Assembly (NCBI GenBank): GCA_031398385.1
Contig: JANNNE010000275.1
Coordinates: 1-11,661, forward strand
Length of the DNA stretch: 11,661 bases
Direction: 5' to 3'
Source: Ideonella_A sp031398385
GTDB taxonomy: Bacteria > Pseudomonadota > Gammaproteobacteria > Burkholderiales > Burkholderiaceae_C
Part shown: positions 6,465 through 11,661 of the stretch, in pieces
How the letters are laid out: each line of letters starts with the position of its first letter
Numbering within the stretch: the stretch's first letter is position 1
Notes under the pieces: model-generated
The model's input: only the letters and a program-made list of their open reading frames with translations
Told to the model about the DNA's origin: nothing
Databases searched by the model: none
Program-made: the position numbers and the translations under genes

Positions 6465-7211
6465 TTATCGTCCGCCACCGGGCCTCGCCTTGCGGCCTGT
6501 CTGTCCGGCCGGCAGGCCCAGTGCCAGCCGATCGACACCGTGCAGCCAGGCCCATTCGCCGGCTGGCATCGACGCGGGCAGGGCAACCCCGCCGATCGAG
6601 CTGCGGTGCAGGGTTTCGACCCGGTTGCCCACTGCCGCCAGCATGCGCTTGACCTGATGGTATTTGCCTTCGGTCAGAGTCAGGCGCAGACTGGTTTCAC
6701 CGGTCAACTCGCAGGCCGCAGCGGCAACCGTCGCCGGGTCGTCGACCAGCTTGACGCCCGCCAGCAGCCGCTCGATCTGGCGCACGTCGACCGGATGTTT
6801 GCAGCCGACCTCGTAGACCTTGGGCACATGGTGTTTCGGCGAGGTCAGGCGGTGGATCAACGCGCCGTCGTCGGTCAACAACAGCAGCCCGGTGGTATCG
6901 GCATCGAGCCGGCCCACCGGCTGCACGCCACGCGCACGCAGCGGCGCCGGCAGCAGGCTCAGCACACTCGGATGGTGCTTGGGCTTTTGCGAACACTCGT
7001 AGTTGGCCGGCTTGTTCAGCATCAGCAGCGCGGTGGTGTGCACCTCCCAGGGCTGGCCACGGACGGTGATCTGCAGGCCGTCCGGATCGAATTCGGCCTC
7101 GGGATCGTCGATCCGACTGCCGCCATGGCCGACCAGACCGGCCAGCACCAGCGCGTCGCAATCACGGCGGGTTCCGAAGCCTTGGGAAAACAGGATCTGG
7201 TTGATTCGCAT
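6465..7211 (-). CDS. rsuA: Pseudouridine synthase of the RsuA family (16S rRNA psi516 type)
   Basis: A 248-residue RNA-modifying enzyme. An N-terminal S4 RNA-binding domain covers about 1-50 (MRINQILFSQGFGTRRDCDA). The catalytic domain opens with LMLNKPANYECSQ (63-75), then GRLDADTTGLLLLTDDG (100-116) with the nucleophile Asp103, then SPKHHVPKVYEV and LTEGKYHQVKRMLAAVGN. The NKP-xx-Y-x-CS block and the tail SSIGGVALPASMPAGEW resemble E. coli RsuA, which modifies U516 of 16S rRNA, more than RluB, RluE or RluF; this is a subfamily judgement by eye. The protein is slightly longer than E. coli RsuA (231) because of a basic, Gly-rich tail (RKARPGGGR). It is followed by ribF after 9 nt and preceded by the hydrolase gene with a 46-nt gap, which has no clear promoter or ribosome binding site. 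Confidence 0.9.
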   Translation of the reverse strand: MRINQILFSQGFGTRRDCDALVLAGLVGHGGSRIDDPEAEFDPDGLQITVRGQPWEVHTTALLMLNKPANYECSQKPKHHPSVLSLLPAPLRARGVQPVGRLDADTTGLLLLTDDGALIHRLTSPKHHVPKVYEVGCKHPVDVRQIERLLAGVKLVDDPATVAAAACELTGETSLRLTLTEGKYHQVKRMLAAVGNRVETLHRSSIGGVALPASMPAGEWAWLHGVDRLALGLPAGQTGRKARPGGGR

Positions 7212-7257
7212 CGCGCTATTTTCGGCCCGACCGCAGCCGTGGCCGTCAGCCGGCTGC

Positions 7258-8673
7258 TCAGTGGGTCAGCTCGAGAGTCACCACATGGTTGCCGGCGGCG
7301 GGCCAGACCCGCCCGACGATCCGTTCGCCGTTGAAGCTGCCGTTGATCGCCCGGCTGCTGCCATCGGCCAGCACCAGCTTGCTTTGCGAGACACCGGCCA
7401 CGCCGGCCGGGATGCCCGGTGGCGGGTTCTTGCCGTCGAGGCTGATCTCGTCGCGCGGAATGCCGAAATAGCCGCGCGGGCGGCTGAGGGTCACGATCGC
7501 CGCGCCGTCCCGGTCGGCGGCCGCGATCCGTTCGCCCTTCAGATTCACCAGATTCGACGAGCGCGGGAACGGCGATCGGTAGACGTGGCTGGTCGCGAAT
7601 CCGGGCGCGGCAACGACGAATTCCAGCGGTGATTGCGGATCGACCACGACCGGCCCCCAGCCGCCATCGGCACCGATGGTCTTGCTTAGCAAGGCCGCGC
7701 CGCGGCGCTCGCCGGTGGCCGGATCCACCGCGTAGACCTCGACCCGCGCACCCGCCAGCGGCAGGTTGTTGGCAAAGCTGCCACCGTCGGCGCGGTTGTC
7801 CAGGCCGGCGCCGAAAACCTTGCCGTCGAGCCGGACCGTTTGCTCCGGCGTGATGGCCAGAGTGGTCGGTGTCGTACCGGTCAGGAACCGAAAGGTCTGT
7901 TCGAAGGCCTTGGCGCTGAACGAGGTCTCGCGGTGATCGATGCCGACGATCACCGCATTGGTGGCGCCCTTCAGAGCCGGACTGTCGTAGGTGACATTGG
8001 TCGGCTTGCCCCGTGCACCGATCCACTCACCGGTGGGCTGCGCGAACTTGTCGTAGTTGTCGGAACGGATCGTCAACCAGTCGACCCCGGGCGTCACTTC
8101 GTCGCCGTTGGCATTCTTCGGGCGGTTCAGGTTGGTCAGAAACGGGCCGGCGCCATTGAATTCGTTGCCCGGCCGATCACGCGCATCGGCCCGCACGCCA
8201 TGATTCGGGGTGCCGCCCAGCACCGCATGCGACACCTTGGCCGCGGCGGCGCGGCCGCCGGTTGCGAGGTAGCTGCGAACCGCATAACCGCCGCGCGCGT
8301 TGGCAACCAGAATGAGCTTGCTCGCACCCGTCGCCTTCAACACCTGGTCGACCGCCGACGCCAGCTGGTTGCGTGCATCGGCGGTCGAGCTGCGGCCTGC
8401 CTGTGCGACCGTGTCATCGTCGCGAGCCAGCGGGTAGGCCATGTCGATGGCGTACAGGCGTTCACGCGGCCAGCCATTGCTTTCGAAGCGCCACACCGTG
8501 GTTTGCCACAGCGCGGCGTTGTCGCCGTTGCCGTGCACGAACAGGATCGGTGGTGGCGCTGCGGGGCCGACCGCGCGCTTGACCAATCCGATCGGTGAGC
8601 AGCCGGCCAGCAGCAGGGCGCTCGCGGTCAGCAGCAGTCGGCGAGCGGCAAGGGTGGAACGCGGGTGGGTCAT
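7258..8673 (-). CDS. Putative lipoprotein of the alpha/beta-hydrolase fold lacking the usual serine nucleophile
   Basis: A 471-residue protein with an N-terminal lipoprotein signal: RR at 11-12, a hydrophobic stretch, then the lipobox LAGC with Cys25, so it is probably anchored in a membrane facing the periplasm or outside. Residues about 42-266 form an alpha/beta-hydrolase domain of the lipase kind: PPILFVHGNGDNAALWQ with the HG oxyanion-hole motif (47-48), IDMAYPLARDDD, the nucleophile elbow, GGTPNHG, and a likely catalytic His247 in GIDHRETSF. At the elbow, where lipases read GxSxGG, this protein reads VANARGG: the serine position is Ala126 (codon GCG, 8298-8296). It is therefore either a non-catalytic homologue, uses another residue, or reflects a one-base error. 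Residues about 270-471 look like two beta-sandwich modules (LDGKVFGAGLDNRADGG..., then YFGIPRDEISLDG...). The start lacks a clear ribosome binding site. Natural ligand unknown. Confidence 0.8.
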   Translation of the reverse strand: MTHPRSTLAARRLLLTASALLLAGCSPIGLVKRAVGPAAPPPILFVHGNGDNAALWQTTVWRFESNGWPRERLYAIDMAYPLARDDDTVAQAGRSSTADARNQLASAVDQVLKATGASKLILVANARGGYAVRSYLATGGRAAAAKVSHAVLGGTPNHGVRADARDRPGNEFNGAGPFLTNLNRPKNANGDEVTPGVDWLTIRSDNYDKFAQPTGEWIGARGKPTNVTYDSPALKGATNAVIVGIDHRETSFSAKAFEQTFRFLTGTTPTTLAITPEQTVRLDGKVFGAGLDNRADGGSFANNLPLAGARVEVYAVDPATGERRGAALLSKTIGADGGWGPVVVDPQSPLEFVVAAPGFATSHVYRSPFPRSSNLVNLKGERIAAADRDGAAIVTLSRPRGYFGIPRDEISLDGKNPPPGIPAGVAGVSQSKLVLADGSSRAINGSFNGERIVGRVWPAAGNHVVTLELTH

Positions 8674-8711
8674 GGGAAGTCGGGTGGGAACGAGCCGCGA
8701 ATCGCGGCGAA

Positions 8712-8741
8712 TTGATCGATCAAACGATCAACGATGATCAA
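8712..8741. promoter_or_regulatory. GATCAA repeat cluster upstream of the hydrolase gene (possible operator)
   Basis: Within 30 nt there are four GATC sites (8714, 8718, 8726, 8736). The first two form a perfect 12-bp palindrome TTGATCGATCAA (8712-8723), and two more direct GATCAA units follow at 8726-8731 and 8736-8741. The cluster is bracketed by direct copies of CGCGGCG (8703-8709 and 8742-8748). It overlaps the stop codon of the P1 peptidase gene (8738-8740) and lies about 40-60 nt before the hydrolase start. It is a local AT-rich island. It could be a repressor site; that is inference. Confidence 0.45.
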
Positions 8742-9775
8742 CGCGGCGTCGCGGCCTGCAGATCGCGGGCCGATGGCAGGTGTGGCAGGTCTGGCTGGGC
8801 CAGGGTTTGCGCCGCCAGCACCCCGCGCAACACCGCCTGCGCCACCAGCTCGGCAGCCACGGCGCCAATCAAGCCGAGTGCCTGGCTGTCGATGGCTGCT
8901 TTCACGCTGCCGGTTGCCAGCGCAAAAATCGTATCGCCATCGCTGGGTGTGTGCACCGGGTTGATGGCGCGCGCGAAGCCGTCGTGAGCCATCTGCGCGA
9001 CCTTGTTGGCCTGGGATTTGGTCAGCGTCGCATCGGTGCCCACCACCGCCAGCGTGGTGGCCGATCCGATCGCAGGTGGCGATGCAGTTTCGTTGCGCCG
9101 CAGGGCGGCCATCGCATCGAGCAGGCTGCGGCCGTCGCTGTCGCGTGCGCCGGCCACCAGTCGGCCGTCCGCCGGGTCGCGGATATCGCCGACCGCATTG
9201 ACAACCACCATCGCGGCGATCGTGATGCCGTTCACCGTCGTCGACGCCTGGCCCAGGCCGCCACGCATCGCCCGACTGGCACCGAACAGCTTGCCGACGC
9301 TGGCGCCGCAACCGGCGCCGATGTTGCCCTCTGCGACATCAGTGCGTCCGGTGCGCGCCAGGGCATCGTCACAGGCGGCGATGCCGGCCTGGGCATCGGG
9401 CCGGATCGACGAATCGCCGATCCACAAATCGAACAACACCGCAGCCGGCACGATCGGTACCCGCACCGAGCCGACCGCCACACCGATGCCGCGCGCCTCC
9501 AGCCACTGCATCACGCCGCCTGCAGCATCGAGGCCGAACGCACTGCCGCCGCACAACGCGACCGCATGGATCTTCTCGATCGTGTTGAGCGGCGACAGCA
9601 GATCGGTCTCGCGCGTGCCGGGCGCGGCGCCGCGCACATCGACACCGGCGACGGCGCCGTTCAGTGCCAGCACCACGCTGCAGCCGGTCGGGCGGCGCGG
9701 ATCGCTGAAATGCCCGACCTTCAGCCCGACTACATCGACCAGACCGCCTATCAGGCCGCCGACGCCGTCAGCCAT
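8738..9775 (-). CDS. P1-family peptidase (S58, DmpA/NylC-like N-terminal-nucleophile amidohydrolase)
   Basis: A 345-residue enzyme of the family that contains L-aminopeptidase/D-esterase DmpA, beta-peptidyl aminopeptidases and nylon oligomer hydrolase NylC. Members cut themselves into two chains, and the new N-terminal Ser or Thr is the nucleophile. Family blocks are VGHFSDPRRPTGCSVVL (20-36), GVDVRGAAPGTRETDLL (44-60), CGGSAFGLDAAGGVM (75-89), NIGAGCGASVGK (151-162), MVVVNAVGDI (189-198) and AHDGFARAINPVHTPSDGDTIFA (263-285). The self-cleavage site should lie at SATTLAVV, before Thr240 or Thr241; relatives usually read NTT there, so the residue before Thr240 is Ala239 instead of Asn. The start codon is 12 nt after the acyl-CoA dehydrogenase stop, so co-transcription is likely. 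Substrate unknown: a small peptide, amide or ester is expected. No signal peptide is seen. Confidence 0.9.
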   Translation of the reverse strand: MADGVGGLIGGLVDVVGLKVGHFSDPRRPTGCSVVLALNGAVAGVDVRGAAPGTRETDLLSPLNTIEKIHAVALCGGSAFGLDAAGGVMQWLEARGIGVAVGSVRVPIVPAAVLFDLWIGDSSIRPDAQAGIAACDDALARTGRTDVAEGNIGAGCGASVGKLFGASRAMRGGLGQASTTVNGITIAAMVVVNAVGDIRDPADGRLVAGARDSDGRSLLDAMAALRRNETASPPAIGSATTLAVVGTDATLTKSQANKVAQMAHDGFARAINPVHTPSDGDTIFALATGSVKAAIDSQALGLIGAVAAELVAQAVLRGVLAAQTLAQPDLPHLPSARDLQAATPR

Positions 9776-9787
9776 GATGCCGTGACT

Positions 9788-10921
9788 TCAGGCAAATACG
9801 CCCGCCGTATCGCGCATCCGCTTCGACACCTCGCCGAGCTGAAACAGGCCGTCTCCGAACTGCATCTCGATCATCGTCAGGCGCTTGAAATAGTGGCTGG
9901 CCACATATTCGTCGGTGACGCCGATGCCGCCGTGCAGCTGCACACATTGCTGCCCGACGAAGCGCACCGACTGGCAGATCTGGTATTTGGCCTGGGCCAC
10001 GGCGCGCCGCCGGTCCGCCGGTTCCTCGCCCATCTTCAGACTCGCGAAAAAACTCATCGAGCGGCCCAGCTCGAGCTGCATCTTGACGTCGGCCATGCGA
10101 TGCCGCAGCGCCTGGAAACTCGCGATCGCGACACCGAACTGCTTGCGCGTGTTCATATATTCGACCGTGATCGCGACCATCTTCTCCATCACGCCCACCG
10201 CCTCGGCACACAAGGCGGCGATGCCGGCGTCGACCGCCTGCTCGAGTGTCGCGAGACCGTCTGTCGTGATCAGGCTGGCGGGTGTCGCCTTCAGCTCCAG
10301 TTCGGCAGCGCGGGTGCCGTCCTGCGTCGGATAGCCGCGCACATTCAGGCCGTTGGCCGATTTTTCGACCAGGAACAGGCCGATGCCGTCTTGTGCATCA
10401 TCCGCGCCCGAGAGGCGTGCCGGCACGATGAAGGCATCGGCTTCATCGCCGGCCGGCACCAGGCTCTTCGAGCCATCAATCGTCCATTGGCCTGATTCCT
10501 CGACTGCCCGGGTGAGAACATGGTTCAGCCGATACCGCGCCGCCCGCTCCTGATGCGCCAGCACCAACAGCGCCGAGCCATCGGCGATCTTCGGCAACCA
10601 GTTCGACTGCAGGTCGTCAGGCGCAGCAGACAACAAGGTCGGCGCCATCAGCGCACCCTGCGCGAACGGCGCGTTGACCAGGCCGCGCCCGAGTTCCTCG
10701 GCCACCACCATCGCCTCCACCGAACCGAATCCCATGCCGCCGTGCGCTTCCGGAACCGCCAGCCCGGTCAGACCGAGCTCGGCCAGTTCGGCGTAGACCT
10801 CACGCGTTGCGCCACCGGCCTTCGCGATGCCGTGCCGACGTTCGAAGCCAAATCCTTTTTCGACCCAGCGGCTGACCGCATCACGCAGCGATTGCTGGTC
10901 GTCTGAAAATTCGAAGTCCAT
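9788..10921 (-). CDS. Acyl-CoA dehydrogenase, small subunit (PimD-like)
   Basis: A 377-residue flavoprotein subunit with the three acyl-CoA dehydrogenase domains: N-terminal helical (about 1-115), middle beta (115-215) and C-terminal helical (225-377). Typical blocks are AELGLTGLAVPEAHGGMG (46-63), RGYPTQDGTRAAELEL (195-210), EYMNTRKQFGVAIASFQALRHRMADV (split at 254-265 and on) and QLHGGIGVTDEY (328-339). RGYPTQDG and DAGIAALCAEAVG resemble small subunits annotated as pimeloyl-CoA dehydrogenase. Neither usual position for the catalytic glutamate is filled: the C-terminal YEGT loop is missing (KRLTMIEMQFGD instead), and no LxxER precedes the long helix. This fits a subunit that works only with the large subunit encoded just upstream, as in the mycobacterial ChsE pairs. 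The start at 10921 has GAAGGA 7 nt upstream; an ATG at 10942 would add 7 charged residues. Likely role: one oxidation step in breakdown of dicarboxylic, ring-derived or sterol side-chain acyl-CoAs. Confidence 0.88.
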   Translation of the reverse strand: MDFEFSDDQQSLRDAVSRWVEKGFGFERRHGIAKAGGATREVYAELAELGLTGLAVPEAHGGMGFGSVEAMVVAEELGRGLVNAPFAQGALMAPTLLSAAPDDLQSNWLPKIADGSALLVLAHQERAARYRLNHVLTRAVEESGQWTIDGSKSLVPAGDEADAFIVPARLSGADDAQDGIGLFLVEKSANGLNVRGYPTQDGTRAAELELKATPASLITTDGLATLEQAVDAGIAALCAEAVGVMEKMVAITVEYMNTRKQFGVAIASFQALRHRMADVKMQLELGRSMSFFASLKMGEEPADRRRAVAQAKYQICQSVRFVGQQCVQLHGGIGVTDEYVASHYFKRLTMIEMQFGDGLFQLGEVSKRMRDTAGVFA

Positions 10922-10928
10922 GATCGAA

Positions 10929-10934
10929 TCCTTC
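10929..10934 (-). promoter_or_regulatory. Shine-Dalgarno site deciding the small-subunit start
   Basis: GAAGGA on the minus strand is 7 nt before the ATG at 10921. An earlier in-frame ATG at 10942 lies just upstream of this site and has none of its own, so the shorter protein is preferred. Confidence 0.75.
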
Positions 10935-11044
10935 TCTTTCATTCCATCGAGCTAAACCCTGTTCTTCTTGCAGGAAGGGGGCAGGGGAGAGGCGAAGCCA
11001 TGACATTGCGCGCGCAAGGTCGGCGCGCAGGCGGTTGCAGGGCG
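10935..11044. other. Spacer between the two acyl-CoA dehydrogenase subunit genes
   Basis: About 110 nt without a gene. Reading on the minus strand it first holds a GC hairpin (TGCGCGC at 11029-11023 pairing with GCGCGCA at 11013-11007, 9-nt loop), part of which is also a 12-bp palindrome TTGCGCGCGCAA (11006-11017). Then comes a C/T-rich segment, CCTCTCCCCTGCCCCC followed by TTCCTGCAAGAAG, which looks like a worn copy of the CTCTCCC...GCAAG...GGGAGAG palindromic repeats found between genes in many high-GC Proteobacteria. The family assignment is from memory. Confidence 0.45.
11007..11029. repeat. GC-rich hairpin after the large-subunit gene
   Basis: TGCGCGC (11007-11013) and GCGCGCA (11023-11029) are perfect inverted arms around a 9-nt loop, 16 nt past the large-subunit stop. 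No T-run follows on the minus strand. It could act in mRNA processing or protection between the two subunit genes rather than in termination. Confidence 0.4.
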
Positions 11045-11661
11045 TCAGCCCAAAACCGTCTGCGCGACGATGTTGCGCTGTACCTCGTTGGAGCCGCCGT
11101 AGATCGTCGTCTTGCGCAGGTTGAAATAAGTGCCCGCCAGCGGCGCGGCGTGGGCGGCGCCAACATGGTCGCCCTGCCAGCCGGCCTCCATCGCCTCCTG
11201 GATGTACGGCAGGCTGTACGGTCCGGCCGCCAGCATCATCAGTTCGCTGTAACGCTGCTGGATCTCGCTGCCGCGGATCTTCAGCAGCCCGGCGACATCG
11301 AGCGATTGCTTGCCGCTTTTTTCGGCCGACAACACGCGCAATACCATCAGTTCCAGCGCGACGATTTCCACCTCGAGCTTGGCGATCTCGTCGCGGAAAC
11401 GCCCGCCATCGTGCGCCCCGTCGAGCAGGCCCTCGGCCTTGGCGATGCGCTTCAGCCGTTCGAGCTCGCGCTTGCTGCGGTTGACGTCGGCGATATTGGT
11501 GCGTTCGTGCGCCAGCAGGTGCTTGGCGTAGGTCCAACCCTTGTTCTCCTCGCCGATCAGGTTCTCGGCCGGCACCTCGACATCGTCGAACCAGACCTCG
11601 TTCACCTCGTGGCCGCCGTCGAGCATGATGATCGGCTTGACCGACACGCCCTTGCTCTTCA
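11045..11661 (-). CDS. Acyl-CoA dehydrogenase, large subunit (PimC-like), C-terminal part
   Basis: The C-terminal 204 codons of a gene that starts beyond position 11661. The visible part begins KSKGVSVKPI, runs through LDGGHEVNEVWFDDVEVP and NLIGEENKGWTYAKHLL (end of the middle beta domain), then the helical C-terminal domain ending TIYGGSNEVQRNIVAQTVLG. This matches large subunits annotated as pimeloyl-CoA dehydrogenase. In medium-chain acyl-CoA dehydrogenase the catalytic Glu376 sits in YEGT; here that position is Gly (YGGS, codon at 11096-11098). However, the glutamate of HERTNIA (codon 11504-11506) aligns with the catalytic position used by isovaleryl-CoA dehydrogenase (LERLVLA), so this subunit probably supplies the base. 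It precedes the small-subunit gene by 123 nt, and the two proteins likely form an alpha2-beta2 complex. Reading stays open to the window edge; no start is claimed. Confidence 0.9.
   Translation of the reverse strand, partial: KSKGVSVKPIIMLDGGHEVNEVWFDDVEVPAENLIGEENKGWTYAKHLLAHERTNIADVNRSKRELERLKRIAKAEGLLDGAHDGGRFRDEIAKLEVEIVALELMVLRVLSAEKSGKQSLDVAGLLKIRGSEIQQRYSELMMLAAGPYSLPYIQEAMEAGWQGDHVGAAHAAPLAGTYFNLRKTTIYGGSNEVQRNIVAQTVLG

Noticed and set aside
5574..7334. Open frame of 586 codons on the plus strand opposite ribF and rsuA
   Set aside because: It spans two well-identified minus-strand genes and the gap between them, with no domain; a shadow of high GC at codon position 3.
7022..8026. Open frame of 334 codons on the minus strand overlapping the hydrolase and rsuA genes in another frame
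   Set aside because: It is a frame-shifted reading of the hydrolase gene, with Arg- and Gly-rich composition and no motif. It does not indicate a frameshift, since the hydrolase frame is itself continuous from start to stop.
8780..10495. Open frame of 571 codons on the plus strand opposite the P1 peptidase and acyl-CoA dehydrogenase
   Set aside because: Same reason: antisense to two recognised genes, low-complexity composition and no motif.

Overview
This is a high-GC (roughly 64% by eye) chromosomal window from a proteobacterium, most likely a betaproteobacterium. The best clue is the IleRS, whose opening (TLNLPDTRFPMRGDLPKREPGW) and C-terminal zinc finger look like the betaproteobacterial type; this is from memory of the family, not from a search. 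I see no transposase, phage gene, CRISPR array, tRNA or rRNA, and base composition is even across the genes.

Layout. (1) Positions 1-457, minus strand: a DUF2007 protein with an added zinc ribbon, followed by the first 44 codons of an EamA/DMT-type membrane transporter that runs off the window. Their spacing suggests translational coupling. (2) 573-1580, plus strand: a quinone oxidoreductase (qorA) with a strong ribosome binding site, divergent from the DUF2007 gene. (3) 1581-1815: a convergent intergenic region with a perfect 27-bp inverted repeat and a strand-asymmetric stretch that could be a Rho-loading site for transcripts leaving lspA. (4) 1816-7211, minus strand: a housekeeping block in transcription order rsuA, ribF, ileS, lspA. 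It makes a 16S rRNA pseudouridine synthase, FMN/FAD, isoleucyl-tRNA synthetase and the lipoprotein signal peptidase. (5) 7258-8673, minus: a lipoprotein of the alpha/beta-hydrolase fold whose catalytic serine position is alanine. (6) 8738-9775, minus: a P1-family (S58, DmpA/NylC-like) self-processing peptidase. (7) 9788-11661, minus: a two-subunit acyl-CoA dehydrogenase of the pimeloyl-CoA dehydrogenase (PimC/PimD) type. The small subunit is complete; the large subunit is cut by the window end.

How they fit together. From 11661 down to 1816 all genes point the same way. Some gaps are very short (2 nt ileS/lspA, 9 nt rsuA/ribF, 12 nt dehydrogenase/peptidase) and others longer (46, 64, 123 and 252 nt), so there are probably several transcription units rather than one. 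LspA would process lipoproteins such as the hydrolase encoded upstream, but that is generic and not evidence of a joint pathway. The acyl-CoA dehydrogenase pair points to beta-oxidation of dicarboxylic, ring-derived or sterol-side-chain acyl-CoAs.

I do not see an undescribed multi-gene system here. The points most worth checking are the serine-less hydrolase, the GATCAA cluster in front of it, the altered self-cleavage junction of the P1 peptidase, and the long inverted repeat with its adjoining G-free strand downstream of lspA.
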